The position numbers and the translations under genes were made by a program. Shown one piece after another: positions 38,321 through 47,269 of a stretch of DNA of 64,000 nucleotides. The stretch is taken from contig NZ_BMWC01000001.1 of assembly GCF_014651035.1 (NCBI RefSeq), forward strand, positions 1,457,581 through 1,521,580, in the 5' to 3' direction. The stretch comes from Streptomyces lomondensis (GTDB lineage Bacteria; Actinomycetota; Actinomycetes; Streptomycetales; Streptomycetaceae). The notes below the pieces were generated by a model. That model was not told the origin of the DNA. It saw only the letters and a program-made list of their open reading frames with translations, and searched no databases. Positions within the stretch are counted from its first letter, which is position 1. Each line of letters opens with the position of its first letter.

Positions 38321-38674
38321 CCTGGGTCAGGGCTCCTCTCCACATGTCGGATGCCGGTGTATCGGGGCGCCCACCGGCCGCAGTCGAGCCTACCCCCGTG
38401 GGACGTGCGTTCTTTCGAGTCACTCCAGAGTGCCGGGGCCGATCCCGATCCGCCTCCTGACTGGGCCGTACCGCATTTCGACAGGTGAATACGGAGCCGC
38501 TCATCCGGGTGCTCAATCGAGCCTCCGCGCGCCCTTCGGAAGCCGCCTCCCAACACGACCCGACCCCCGCGAATGTCCGCCTCTGGGCAACGTCTAAAGT
38601 GGCGTGGTACGCGCGAGCCTTTACCGGGACTTCACACGGGTGAGGCTTGCTGGGATGTCTCTGTAGGGGTGTGC
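38321..38674. other. Divergent intergenic region between tkt and ctaB
   Basis: 354 bp without a gene. It must hold the promoters of the tkt operon and of ctaB. I see a 7-bp inverted repeat (38353-38359 with 38372-38378) in what would be the tkt leader, and no clear consensus promoter pair. Nothing else is supportable. Confidence 0.6.
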
Positions 38675-39622
38675 GTGACGGCCGTTGAATCCCGTCCAGC
38701 GGGGATGCTAGGGGCGGACCAGAGCCCGGCCCACCGGCCGTTCGGGGCCCGTGTCAAGGCGTTCGTGGCTCTCACCAAGCCGCGGATCATCGAGCTGCTC
38801 CTGATCACCACCGTCCCGGTGATGTTCCTGGCGCAGCAGGGCGTGCCCGACCTCAAGCTCGTGCTGCTGACCTGCATCGGCGGCTACATGTCCGCGGGCG
38901 GAGCCAACGCGCTCAACATGTACATCGACCGCGACATCGACGCGCTGATGGACCGCACCTCGCAGCGCCCGCTGGTCACCGGCATGGTCAGCCCGCGCGA
39001 GTGCCTCGCCTTCGGCATCACCCTGGCGATCACCTCCACCCTGCTGTTCGGCCTCACCGTGAACTGGCTGAGCGCCTGGCTCTCCCTCGGCGCGCTCCTC
39101 TTCTACGTGGTCGTCTACACGATGATCCTCAAGCGCCGTACCTCGCAGAACATCGTGTGGGGCGGCATCGCCGGCTGCCTGCCGGTGCTGATCGGCTGGT
39201 CCTCGGTCACGAACTCGATGTCGTGGGCGCCGATCATCCTCTTCCTCGTCATGTTCTTCTGGACGCCGCCGCACTACTGGCCGCTCTCCATGAAGGTCAA
39301 GGAGGACTACGCGCGCGTGGGCGTGCCGATGCTGCCGGTGGTCGCCTCCAACAAGGTGGTCGCCAAGCAGATCGTGATCTACAGCTGGGTCATGGTCGCC
39401 GTCTCGCTCCTGCTGACCCCGCTCGGCTACACCGGCTGGTTCTACACCTCGGTCGCCCTGCTGGCCGGCGGCTTCTGGCTCTGGGAGGCACACGGCCTCC
39501 AGAACCGCGCCAAGGCGGAGGTGACGGGCGCCAAGCTCAAGGAGATGCGGCTGTTCCACTGGTCGATCACCTACGTGTCGATCCTGTTCGTCGCGGTGGC
39601 GGTGGACCCGTTCCTGCGCTGA
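38675..39622 (+). CDS. ctaB: Protoheme IX farnesyltransferase (heme O synthase)
   Basis: A 315-aa UbiA-family prenyltransferase that adds a farnesyl group to heme b for cytochrome c oxidase. The Asp-rich motif '[20 protein letters not shown]' is diagnostic of CtaB, and '[20 protein letters not shown]' is also conserved. About eight or nine membrane helices. The start is GTG at 38675 ([10 protein letters not shown]) with AGGGG upstream; a longer reading from 38573 lacks support. It pairs functionally with ctaA at 41287-42336. Confidence 0.95.
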   Translation: MTAVESRPAGMLGADQSPAHRPFGARVKAFVALTKPRIIELLLITTVPVMFLAQQGVPDLKLVLLTCIGGYMSAGGANALNMYIDRDIDALMDRTSQRPLVTGMVSPRECLAFGITLAITSTLLFGLTVNWLSAWLSLGALLFYVVVYTMILKRRTSQNIVWGGIAGCLPVLIGWSSVTNSMSWAPIILFLVMFFWTPPHYWPLSMKVKEDYARVGVPMLPVVASNKVVAKQIVIYSWVMVAVSLLLTPLGYTGWFYTSVALLAGGFWLWEAHGLQNRAKAEVTGAKLKEMRLFHWSITYVSILFVAVAVDPFLR

Positions 39623-39680
39623 CGTACGTCACAGCGCCCTGCCCTCGCCAGTCGATCTACCCGTGAGTAGCATCCTGGCC

Positions 39681-40013
39681 ATGGCAGACACGCAGCAGGC
39701 AGACCCGAAGGCCGAGCGCACGGCGGCCCGGCTGGCCAAGCAGATCAGCTCCTTCTCCAAGGCCCACGGCGGCGCCGAGGGCCAGGTCGCCTACCTCGGC
39801 GAGCGCGGCGCCCGCATCGTCCTCGTCGGCGAGGACGGCAACTGGGGCGACCTGGTGGCGCCCTCCTACGAGATCGCCGAGAAGGCGGTGGAGAAGTCGG
39901 GCATCACCCGCCACGAGTCCTTCGACGGCGAATTCGCGGCGAAGGTCAAGACGGGCCGCTACGAGTGGTCGCGCATGGCGGGGATCCAAGTAGGCGGCCC
40001 GAAGAACAGCTGA
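39681..40013 (+). CDS. Conserved hypothetical protein (110 aa)
   Basis: A 110-aa soluble protein beginning MADTQQADPKAERTAARLAK. The N-terminal part is helical and Ala/Lys-rich. The middle 'VAYLGERGARIVLVGEDGNW' reads as a short beta domain. No Cys, signal or membrane segment. ATG 39681 is favoured; GTG 39663 in frame is an alternative. It follows ctaB by 58 bp and looks like a lineage-conserved actinobacterial protein. I do not recognise a function. Confidence 0.7.
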   Translation: MADTQQADPKAERTAARLAKQISSFSKAHGGAEGQVAYLGERGARIVLVGEDGNWGDLVAPSYEIAEKAVEKSGITRHESFDGEFAAKVKTGRYEWSRMAGIQVGGPKNS

Positions 40014-40019
40014 CCTTCC

Positions 40020-40056
40020 TGGGGGCGCGGGGAACTGCGCGAGCAACCACAACGGA
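40020..40056 (+). repeat. Dispersed Streptomyces intergenic repeat
   Basis: The stretch GGGGGCGCGGGGAACTGCGC followed by GAGCAACCAC resembles a short element that, from memory, recurs in many Streptomyces intergenic regions. It can fold weakly through its GCGC segments. Only one copy lies in this window, so the call rests on recall. Confidence 0.45.
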
Positions 40057-40163
40057 TCCGCACCCGCCGAACACACCCCGCCCCCCACCCCCGGACCGCG
40101 ACCTCAACCCGGTTCACCCGTTAGGACCCTTAGGAACAACAGGGTCCACACCGGGAGGCCCGG

Positions 40164-41267
40164 ATGATCGAAACGCCGTCCCTAGTGGACCAGTACTGCC
40201 ACGGAGTACTCCGCACAGAGCTGGGCCTCGGCACCTTCGAGGCCCACCTCTCCCGCACGGAGGGCCCACCCGCCCCCGGCACCACCCTCTTCGACACCCA
40301 GACCGGCTTCGCCGTAAGACGCTGGTGCCCACCCCTGCTCGGCCTCGAACCGCACTGTACGCCCGCCCGCTACCTGGCCCGCCGCCGCGAACTGGGCGTC
40401 CTGGAGTCCGGCCGCCGTCTCCTGCGCGGCAGCGGCATCACGACCTATCTGGTCGACACCGGCCTGCCGGGCGACCTGACCGGACCCGGAGAGCTGGCCT
40501 CCGCCGGGGCGGCCGAGGCCCACGAGATCGTCCGCCTGGAACTGCTCGCCGAGCAGGTCGCCGACACCTCCGGCACCGTCGAGTCCTTCCTCGCCAACCT
40601 CGCCGAGTCCGTGCACGCCGCCGCCGCGCACGCCGTCGCCTTCACCTCCGTCGCGGGCGTACGGCACGGCCTCGCGCTCGCGCCCGAGCCGCCCGGGCCG
40701 GGGGAGGTGCGGGGGGCCGTCGGCCGCTGGCTCGCCGGGCGGGGAGTCGGCGGGGAGCTGAGCGACCCCGTGCTGCTGCGGCACCTGCTGTGGAGCGCGG
40801 TCGCCTCGGGGCTGCCGCTCCAGCTGCACGCGGGGCTCGGCGCGGGCCTGCGCATCGACCGTACGGACCCGGTGCTGCTGACGGACTTCGTGCGGGCCAC
40901 GGCCGGGCTCGGCACCGACCTCGTCCTGCTGCACGGCTACCCGTACCACCGGCACGCCGCGCACCTCGCCGGCGTCTTCCCGCACGTCTACGTCGACTCC
41001 GGCGCCGCCCTGGTCCGCACCGGCGCCCGGGCCGCCACCGTCCTGGCGGAGATCCTGGAGCTGGCCCCCTTCGGCAAGATCCTCTTCTCCAGCGGGGCCC
41101 AGGGGCTGCCCGAGCTGCACGTGGTGGGCGCCCGCCTGTTCCGCGAGGCCCTCGGCCGGGTGCTCGGCACCTGGGTCGCCGAGGGCGCGTGGTCCCTGGC
41201 CGACGCGCAGCGGGTGGCGGGGATGCTGGCGTCGGGGAACGCGCGCCGGGTGTACGGGCTCGACTGA
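40164..41267 (+). CDS. Amidohydrolase-2/FluG-like protein, active site probably degenerate
   Basis: A 367-aa TIM-barrel protein of the amidohydrolase-2 family. 'VDQYCHGVL' is at the position of the first metal motif, 'LPLQLHAGLGAGLRI' gives the strand-5 His, 'LLHGYPYHRHAAHLAGVFPH' the strand-6 His region, and 'LFSSGAQGLPELHVVGARL' the strand-8 motif. Family members normally carry DxHxH and a catalytic Asp on strand 8. Here the first His is Tyr11 (DQYCH), and the strand-8 Asp position reads Gly in SSGAQ. So it may be non-catalytic or use a different chemistry. ATG 40164 with GGGAGG nearby. It converges on ctaA. Confidence 0.7.
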   Translation: MIETPSLVDQYCHGVLRTELGLGTFEAHLSRTEGPPAPGTTLFDTQTGFAVRRWCPPLLGLEPHCTPARYLARRRELGVLESGRRLLRGSGITTYLVDTGLPGDLTGPGELASAGAAEAHEIVRLELLAEQVADTSGTVESFLANLAESVHAAAAHAVAFTSVAGVRHGLALAPEPPGPGEVRGAVGRWLAGRGVGGELSDPVLLRHLLWSAVASGLPLQLHAGLGAGLRIDRTDPVLLTDFVRATAGLGTDLVLLHGYPYHRHAAHLAGVFPHVYVDSGAALVRTGARAATVLAEILELAPFGKILFSSGAQGLPELHVVGARLFREALGRVLGTWVAEGAWSLADAQRVAGMLASGNARRVYGLD

Positions 41268-41281
41268 ACCCTGGTCAGGGT
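41268..41281. terminator. Small bidirectional hairpin
   Basis: ACCCTG/CAGGGT inverted repeat right after the amidohydrolase stop, in the 19-bp gap to the convergent ctaA. Short, so only a weak terminator call. Confidence 0.35.
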
Positions 41282-41286
41282 GGCTT

Positions 41287-42336
41287 CTAGGCCTTGCTCA
41301 GGGTCGCCTCGGCCGCCGGGCCGGGCACGTCGGCCACGAACTCCGGCCGTTCGCGCAGCGACAGCACCACCCGCAGGACCCAGATCCACATCACGGCCGA
41401 GCCGAACATGTGCAGGCCGACCAGGACCTCGGGGAGGTCGGTGAAGTACTGGACGTAGCCGATGACGCCCTGCGCGAGCAGGATCAGGAACAGTTCGCGG
41501 GTGCGGTTCAGTGGGTCGCGCGGCGCGTCGACCGCCTTGAGGACGAACCACAGGGCGAACGTCAGCGTCACCACGATCCACGCCAGCACGGCGTGCAGCT
41601 TGCTCACCGTCTCCCAGTCGACCGGCATCCGCTCGACCTCGCTGGAGTCGCCCGCGTGCGGGCCCGCGCCGGTGACCACCGTGCCGACCAGGATGAGCAG
41701 CACGGCCGCCGCGACGAGGAACCACACCAGCTGCTGCACGGCCTTGCCGACCAGCGGGCGCGGCGGGGCATCGCCCTCACGGGTGCGCTGCCACATCACC
41801 GTGGCCACCGCGATCAGCGCGGACGTCGCCACGAAGTGCGCCGCGACCGTGTACGGGTTGAGCCCGACCAGCACCACGATGCCCCCGAGCACCGCGTTGC
41901 TCATCACGATCCAGAACTGCGCCCAGCCCAGCCGGGTCAGGCCGCGCCGGTACGGCTTCTGGGAGCGGGCGGCGATGATCGCCCAGCCGACGGCGGCGCA
42001 CAGCACGTACGTCAGCATGCGGTTGCCGAACTCGATGGCGCCGTGGACGCCCATCGCGCTGGTCGCGGTGAGCGAGTCGGCGGTGCACTTCGGCCAGGTC
42101 GGGCAGCCGAGGCCCGAGCCGGTCAGCCGTACGGCTCCGCCGGTGACCACGATGAGCACCGACATCATGATCGCGGAGAGGGCCGCGCGCTGGACCGTCC
42201 GGGGTTCCGGGGTCCAGCGCTCGGCGATGAAGGCAAGGGGGTTGCGCAGGGCCGCCGTGGCGTCGGCGCGGGTCACTTTTGGCACGCGACCCATCGTAGG
42301 ACGCCGCTTGTGCACGCTTTCACGAGGGTCCGTCAT
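41287..42336 (-). CDS. ctaA: Heme A synthase
   Basis: A 349-aa CtaA/COX15 heme A synthase that oxidises the C8 methyl of heme O. Eight membrane helices in two four-helix halves. Paired heme-ligand His are in 'GVHGAIEFGNRMLTYV', 'TVAAHFVATSALI', 'VSKLHAVLAWIV' and 'VLVGLHMFGSAVMW'. The first loop has 'VRLTGSGLGCPTWPKC', with the Cys pair seen in Gram-positive CtaA. The N-terminal 45 residues are a soluble extension; a start at the inner ATG (MGRVPKV) is possible. It is followed on the same strand by nothing and preceded by the ABC-2 pair. Confidence 0.94.
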   Translation of the reverse strand: MTDPRESVHKRRPTMGRVPKVTRADATAALRNPLAFIAERWTPEPRTVQRAALSAIMMSVLIVVTGGAVRLTGSGLGCPTWPKCTADSLTATSAMGVHGAIEFGNRMLTYVLCAAVGWAIIAARSQKPYRRGLTRLGWAQFWIVMSNAVLGGIVVLVGLNPYTVAAHFVATSALIAVATVMWQRTREGDAPPRPLVGKAVQQLVWFLVAAAVLLILVGTVVTGAGPHAGDSSEVERMPVDWETVSKLHAVLAWIVVTLTFALWFVLKAVDAPRDPLNRTRELFLILLAQGVIGYVQYFTDLPEVLVGLHMFGSAVMWIWVLRVVLSLRERPEFVADVPGPAAEATLSKA

Positions 42337-42351
42337 CGACCTGCCCCCGCC

Positions 42352-43128
42352 TTACTCCCAGCGGAAGAACCGTCCGGCGGCCGCCAGCCCCACGACCGCC
42401 CAGACGGCGAGGATTCCCAGGTCTCCCCAGGGCATCCCGGCCCCGTGCTGGAGCACGTCCCGCAGCCCGTCGGACAGCGCCGAGATGGGCAGCAGGCCGA
42501 GCACGTCCTGTGCGCCGGAGGGGAACTTGTCGAGCGGGACGACGACCCCGCCGCCGACGAGCAGCAGCAGGAACACCAGGTTCGCCGCGGCGAGCGTCGC
42601 CTCGGCCTTCAGCGTCCCGGCCATCAGCAGGCCGAGGCCCGAGAAGGCCGCCGTACCGAGAACCAGGAGCAGCAGCACGGCGAACGGGTTGCCCTGCGGC
42701 GACCAGCCCAGCGCGAAGGCGATCACCGTCAGCAGGACCACCTGGAGCACCTCGGTGACCAGCACGGACAGCGTCTTGGCCGTCATCAGGCCCCAGCGCG
42801 GCAGGGGCGAGGAGGCGAGCCGCTTCAGGACGCCGTAGCGGCGCTCGAAGCCCGTCGCGATCGCCTGGCCGGTGAACGCCGTCGACATCACCGCGAGCGC
42901 GAGGATGCCTGGCGCGAGGAAGTCGACCGCCTCTCCGGAGCCCGTGTCGACGATGTCCACGGTGCTGAAGAGCACCAGGAGCAAGGTCGGGATGACGACG
43001 GTCAGCAGCAGCTGCTCGCCGTTGCGCAGCAGCATCTTGGTCTCGAGCAGGGCCTGGGCCGCGATCATGCGGCGGAGGGGGGCCGCGCCGGGCTTCGGCG
43101 TGTACATCCCGGTGCCGGTGGCGGTCAT
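42352..43128 (-). CDS. ABC-2 type export permease
   Basis: A 258-aa permease with six predicted helices. 'LLLTVVIPTLLLVLFSTVDI' and 'YGVLKRLASSPLPRWGLMTA' are the conserved ABC-2 blocks. ATG at 43128 overlaps the ATPase stop (ATGA). It ends 15 bp before ctaA's start, so the ABC genes and ctaA may be co-transcribed. In actinobacteria an ABC-2 pair often lies next to ctaA; a role in cytochrome oxidase assembly is possible but unproven. Otherwise a drug exporter. Confidence 0.88.
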   Translation of the reverse strand: MTATGTGMYTPKPGAAPLRRMIAAQALLETKMLLRNGEQLLLTVVIPTLLLVLFSTVDIVDTGSGEAVDFLAPGILALAVMSTAFTGQAIATGFERRYGVLKRLASSPLPRWGLMTAKTLSVLVTEVLQVVLLTVIAFALGWSPQGNPFAVLLLLVLGTAAFSGLGLLMAGTLKAEATLAAANLVFLLLLVGGGVVVPLDKFPSGAQDVLGLLPISALSDGLRDVLQHGAGMPWGDLGILAVWAVVGLAAAGRFFRWE

Positions 43129-44048
43129 GCGCGCAGCTCCTTGCCGGTGAGCTCCAAGAAGACGTCCTCCAGGGTGTGCCGTTCGACCGAGATCTTCTCC
43201 GGCATCACGCCGTGCTGGGCGCACCAGGAGGTGACCGTCGCGAGGAGCTGCGGGTCGACCTTGCCGGTGACCCGGTAGCAACCCGGCGTCAGCTCGGCGG
43301 CCGAGCAGTCGGCGGGCAGGGCCTTCAGCAGCGAGCCCACGTCCAGGCCGGGCCGGCCGGTGAAACGGAGGGTGTTCTCGGCGCCGCCGCGGCACAGCTC
43401 CTCCGGCGAGCCCTGGGCGATGACCCGGCCCGCGTCGATGATCGCCACGTCGTCGGCGAGCTGCTCGGCCTCGTCCATGTAGTGCGTGGTGAGGATCACG
43501 GAGACGCCGTCGGCGCGCAGATCCCGGACCAGATCCCAGGTGGCGCGGCGGGCCTGCGGGTCCAGCCCGGCGGTCGGCTCGTCCAGGAAGACCAGCTCCG
43601 GGCGCCCGACCACGGCCATCGCGAGGGCGAGCCGCTGCTGCTGCCCGCCCGACAGCCGCCGGTACGTCGTACGGCCGCAGGAGCCGAGGCCGAGGCGCTC
43701 GATGAGCGCGTCCACGTCCAGCGGGTGCGCGTGCAGCCGGGCCACGTGGCGCAGCATCTCGTCGGCGCGGGAGCCCGAGTAGACGCCGCCGGACTGGAGC
43801 ATCACGCCGACGCGGGGCCGCAGCGCGGCGGACTGTCTGACCGGGTCGAGGCCCAGGACGCGCACCGTGCCGGAGTCCGGCTTCCGGTACCCCTCGCAGG
43901 TCTCGACCGTGGTCGTCTTGCCCGCCCCGTTGGGGCCGAGCACGGCCGTCACACCCTCCCGGGCCACCAGGTCGAGCCCGTCCACCGCGGTCTTCGGGCC
44001 GTACCGCTTCACCAGGGCCTGGACCTGGACCACGGGCTCACTTCGCAT
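43125..44048 (-). CDS. ABC-2 type export ATPase
   Basis: A 307-aa ABC ATPase of the DrrA/CcmA-like type. Walker A is GPNGAGKTTTVE, signature LSGGQQQRLALAMA, Walker B LVFLDEPTAGLDPQ, H-loop LTTHYMDEAEQ. The C-terminal 80 residues are the regulatory extension usual for drug-export ATPases ('VERHTLEDVFLELTGKELRA'). Pairs with the permease downstream. GTG/ATG choice is clear at ATG 44048. Confidence 0.92.
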   Translation of the reverse strand: MRSEPVVQVQALVKRYGPKTAVDGLDLVAREGVTAVLGPNGAGKTTTVETCEGYRKPDSGTVRVLGLDPVRQSAALRPRVGVMLQSGGVYSGSRADEMLRHVARLHAHPLDVDALIERLGLGSCGRTTYRRLSGGQQQRLALAMAVVGRPELVFLDEPTAGLDPQARRATWDLVRDLRADGVSVILTTHYMDEAEQLADDVAIIDAGRVIAQGSPEELCRGGAENTLRFTGRPGLDVGSLLKALPADCSAAELTPGCYRVTGKVDPQLLATVTSWCAQHGVMPEKISVERHTLEDVFLELTGKELRA

Positions 44049-44097
44049 GGGTCCAGAGTCTAGGTACGAGTGCGGGGGCCCGGGTCGGCGGGTGCGG

Positions 44098-44892
44098 CTA
44101 CTCCTCCTCGCGCGGCCGGTGCACCGCCAGCCACCGCTCGGCGTAGGCCACCGCGTCCGCCACCGGGAACAGCCGCGCCTCGGCCGCCCCGACCTTGCCG
44201 CGTACGACGGGACGGTCCCGTTCGAAGTCGTGGCCCAGCTCGTCGAACCGGTCCGAGCTGATCGACACCTCGGTCACCGTCTCCCAGCCCTCGGGCCCCG
44301 GCCGGCCCACGGCGACGCGCGGGGACGGTATCCGGTACTCGGCGAGGTGGAAGCTGGTGCAGGAGGCGTAGCCGGCGCCGAGTAGCAGGACCCGGGCGCC
44401 CATCGCCTCCAGCCTCGCGAGCGGGCTGCGCTCGCCGAGCCGGCAGTCGGGCGCGTGCCCCTCGGTCACCTCCGCCGCGCGCGGGCCGATCGCCGCGAAC
44501 GAGGTCTGCGGATGCGCGCTGCGCAGCGCGCCGGGCCAGGTGCGCACGGTCTCCGGGACGACGCCGACCCTGCGCGCGGGCGTGATCCGCGGGTCGTACG
44601 CGGGCATCGTGGCGCGGATGGCCGCCCACCACTCGGGGGGCACGGGCGGATCCGCCCACACGGCGGGGTCGGAGAGGTCGCCCGTCTGCGTCGGGACCAC
44701 CACCGTGCCGTCCGGGCCGAGCGCGTCGAGCAGGGCCCGCACCACGGTGACGGCGCCGCCGTTGACCCAGCCGAGAGAGCTGAGCGAGGTGTGCGCGAGG
44801 AGGGTCTCGCCGGGCCGGACGCCCAGCTCGCGCAGCTGCGTGCGCAGGGTGTCCAGGGTGACAAGAGGGCCGGTGGGAGGGGGTGTGGGCAT
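44098..44892 (-). CDS. AAC(3)-family N-acetyltransferase
   Basis: A 264-aa protein of the antibiotic N-acetyltransferase (aminoglycoside 3-N-acetyltransferase) family, which uses acetyl-CoA. 'LRELGVRPGETLLAHTSLSS' and 'LGPDGTVVVPTQTGDLSDP' are the acetyl-CoA side. 'SAHPQTSFAAIGPRAAEVTE' carries the conserved His region and 'RLEAMGARVLLLGAGYASCT' the C-terminal core. Start at ATG 44892 or at ATG 44925, neither with a strong ribosome site; I prefer the shorter. Chromosomal members of this family in Streptomyces often do not confer resistance. It is divergent from sufR. Confidence 0.85.
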   Translation of the reverse strand: MPTPPPTGPLVTLDTLRTQLRELGVRPGETLLAHTSLSSLGWVNGGAVTVVRALLDALGPDGTVVVPTQTGDLSDPAVWADPPVPPEWWAAIRATMPAYDPRITPARRVGVVPETVRTWPGALRSAHPQTSFAAIGPRAAEVTEGHAPDCRLGERSPLARLEAMGARVLLLGAGYASCTSFHLAEYRIPSPRVAVGRPGPEGWETVTEVSISSDRFDELGHDFERDRPVVRGKVGAAEARLFPVADAVAYAERWLAVHRPREEE

Positions 44893-44967
44893 GGTTCGGG
44901 AGTGTCCCGGAAGCGGCTGCGGCATGCCACCGGTTTGATCGAGCAGAGATCGTTTCCGCAGGTCAGA

Positions 44968-44981
44968 TTAGGTATACCTAA
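44968..44981. promoter_or_regulatory. Perfect 14-bp palindrome TTAGGTATACCTAA (iron-box-like)
   Basis: A perfect palindrome in the divergent region between the acetyltransferase and sufR. Its half-site TTAGG/CCTAA is that of DtxR/IdeR/DmdR iron boxes, though those are 19 bp with a longer centre. It lies 73 bp before the sufR start. Iron control of suf would make sense, but the spacing mismatch leaves this tentative. Confidence 0.5.
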
Positions 44982-45040
44982 GTGACGCAGGGCACCGTCG
45001 GGCGGGCAGGACGCGGCTTGCCCGCCCCTGATGAATTACG

Positions 45041-45054
45041 CAACAATGGCGTTG
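45041..45054. promoter_or_regulatory. SufR operator CAAC-N6-GTTG
   Basis: CAAC (45041-45044), six bases, GTTG (45051-45054). From memory this is the palindrome reported for SufR of S. avermitilis. It overlaps the first base of the sufR GTG start, so bound SufR would block transcription or initiation of its own operon. Confidence 0.7.
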
Positions 45055-45797
45055 TGAAAAACGTCGGCGAGGCTCGGGAGACCCCCACGGGGGCCCCGCA
45101 GGAGGAGCTCGCGACCGGGGAGCGGTCCACCCGCAACCGGGTCGCGCGGTCGATCCTGGACCACGGCCCCTCGACCGTCGCGGAGCTCGCCGACCGGCTG
45201 GGTCTCACCCAGGCGGCCGTACGCCGGCACCTCGACGCCCTCGCGGGCGACGGTGTCGTGGAGGCCCGCGAGCAGCGGGTCTACGGCACGCGCACCCGCG
45301 GCCGTCCCGCCAAGGTCTTCGCCCTGACGGACTGCGGCCGGGACGCCTTCGACCAGTCGTACGACAAGCTCGCGGCGGACGCCCTGCGCTGGATCGCCGA
45401 CCGCGAGGGCGGCAGCGAGGCGATCGCCGCCTTCGCCCGCGCCCGGATCGCCGCGCAGGCGAGCGCGTACCGCGAGGCGGTCGCGGCCGCCCCGCCCGAG
45501 CAGCGGACCGAAGCGCTGGCCAAGGCGCTCAGCGCGGACGGGTACGCTGCTACGGCGCGCAGCGCGCCCCACCCCCAGAAGGGTGAACAGCTCTGCCAGC
45601 ACCACTGCCCGGTCGCCCACGTCGCCGAGCAGTTCCCCCAGCTGTGCGAGGCGGAGACGGAATTTTTCGCCGAGCTGCTCGGTACGCATGTACAGCGGCT
45701 CGCCACCATCGCGCACGGCGACGGCGTCTGCACGACGTTCATCCCCAAGATTTCCCACAACGCATCCGCAAGCACGGCCGGGAGGAACCCCGCATGA
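45054..45797 (+). CDS. sufR: Fe-S cluster-sensing suf operon repressor SufR
   Basis: A 247-aa DeoR/ArsR-type winged-helix regulator. The HTH is '[20 protein letters not shown]' with recognition helix [11 protein letters not shown] and the wing '[20 protein letters not shown]'. Cys ligands for a 4Fe-4S cluster lie in '[20 protein letters not shown]' followed by CEAE. With its cluster it represses suf; loss of the cluster under iron or oxidative stress derepresses. GTG 45054 is chosen because it fits the operator and promoter; an upstream in-frame reading from 44982 begins in the palindrome. ATGA overlap with sufB. Confidence 0.93.
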   Translation: MKNVGEARETPTGAPQEELATGERSTRNRVARSILDHGPSTVAELADRLGLTQAAVRRHLDALAGDGVVEAREQRVYGTRTRGRPAKVFALTDCGRDAFDQSYDKLAADALRWIADREGGSEAIAAFARARIAAQASAYREAVAAAPPEQRTEALAKALSADGYAATARSAPHPQKGEQLCQHHCPVAHVAEQFPQLCEAETEFFAELLGTHVQRLATIAHGDGVCTTFIPKISHNASASTAGRNPA

Positions 45798-47215
45798 CTC
45801 TCCCCACGGAGACTGCCCACCCTGAGCTCGAGGGCCTGGGCAAGTACGAATACGGCTGGGCCGACCGGGACGATGCCGGTGCGTCGGCGCGTCGCGGCCT
45901 GGGCGAGGACGTCGTCCGGGACATCTCCTCCAAGAAGAGCGAGCCGGAGTGGATGACCAAGCTCCGCCTCAAGGGCCTGCGCCTCTTCGAGAAGAAGCCC
46001 ATGCCGAACTGGGGCTCGGACCTGTCGGGCATCGACTTCGACAACATCAAGTACTTCGTGCGCTCCACCGAGAAGCAGGCCGCTTCCTGGGAGGAACTGC
46101 CCGAGGACATCAAGAACACCTACGACAAGCTCGGCATCCCCGAGGCGGAGAAGCAGCGCCTCGTCGCCGGCGTCGCCGCGCAGTACGAGTCGGAGGTCGT
46201 CTACCACCAGATCCGCGAGGACCTGGAGGAGCAGGGCGTCATCTTCCTCGACACGGACACCGCGCTGAAGGAGCACCCGGAGCTCTTCAAGGAGTACTTC
46301 GGCACGGTCATCCCCGCCGGTGACAACAAGTTCGCCGCGCTGAACACCGCCGTGTGGTCGGGCGGCTCCTTCATCTACGTCCCGCCGGGCGTGCACGTGG
46401 AGATCCCGCTCCAGGCCTACTTCCGTATCAACACGGAGAACATGGGCCAGTTCGAGCGGACCCTGATCATCGTCGACGAGGGTGCGTACGTGCACTACGT
46501 CGAGGGCTGCACCGCCCCGATCTACAAGTCGGACTCGCTGCACTCCGCGGTCGTCGAGATCATCGTCAAGAAGAACGCCCGCTGCCGCTACACGACCATC
46601 CAGAACTGGTCGAACAACGTCTACAACCTGGTCACCAAGCGCGCCGTCGCCTACGAGGGCGCGACCATGGAGTGGATCGACGGCAACATCGGCTCCAAGG
46701 TGACGATGAAGTACCCGGCCGTCTACCTGATGGGCGAGCACGCCAAGGGCGAGACGCTGTCCATCGCCTTCGCCGGCGAGGGCCAGCACCAGGACGCCGG
46801 CTCCAAGATGGTCCACATGGCGCCGAACACCTCGTCCAACATCGTCTCCAAGTCGGTGGCGCGCGGTGGCGGCCGTACGTCCTACCGCGGTCTGGTCGAG
46901 ATCGGCGAGGGCGCCCACGGCTCCAAGTCGAACGTGCTGTGCGACGCGCTGCTCGTCGACACCATCTCCCGCTCCGACACGTACCCCTACGTGGATGTCC
47001 GTGAGGACGACGTGTCCATGGGCCACGAGGCGACCGTCTCCAAGGTCTCCGAGGACCAGCTCTTCTACCTGATGAGCCGCGGCCTGAGCGAGTTCGAGGC
47101 GATGGCGATGATCGTGCGCGGCTTCGTCGAGCCCATCGCCAAGGAGCTCCCCATGGAGTACGCGCTGGAGCTCAACCGGCTGATCGAGCTGCAGATGGAA
47201 GGCGCGGTCGGCTGA
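45794..47215 (+). CDS. sufB: Fe-S cluster assembly protein SufB
   Basis: A 473-aa SufB, the scaffold subunit of the SufBCD complex on which clusters are built. '[20 protein letters not shown]', '[20 protein letters not shown]', '[20 protein letters not shown]' and '[20 protein letters not shown]' are conserved beta-helix blocks; the last carries the cluster-building Cys. ATG 45794 with GGAGGAA upstream. No intein is present, unlike some mycobacterial SufB. Confidence 0.98.
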   Translation: MTLPTETAHPELEGLGKYEYGWADRDDAGASARRGLGEDVVRDISSKKSEPEWMTKLRLKGLRLFEKKPMPNWGSDLSGIDFDNIKYFVRSTEKQAASWEELPEDIKNTYDKLGIPEAEKQRLVAGVAAQYESEVVYHQIREDLEEQGVIFLDTDTALKEHPELFKEYFGTVIPAGDNKFAALNTAVWSGGSFIYVPPGVHVEIPLQAYFRINTENMGQFERTLIIVDEGAYVHYVEGCTAPIYKSDSLHSAVVEIIVKKNARCRYTTIQNWSNNVYNLVTKRAVAYEGATMEWIDGNIGSKVTMKYPAVYLMGEHAKGETLSIAFAGEGQHQDAGSKMVHMAPNTSSNIVSKSVARGGGRTSYRGLVEIGEGAHGSKSNVLCDALLVDTISRSDTYPYVDVREDDVSMGHEATVSKVSEDQLFYLMSRGLSEFEAMAMIVRGFVEPIAKELPMEYALELNRLIELQMEGAVG

Positions 47216-47269
47216 CCCCGCCCCGTCCGGCACACACGTCTTACTCAGAAAGCGAGCACTACGACAGCC

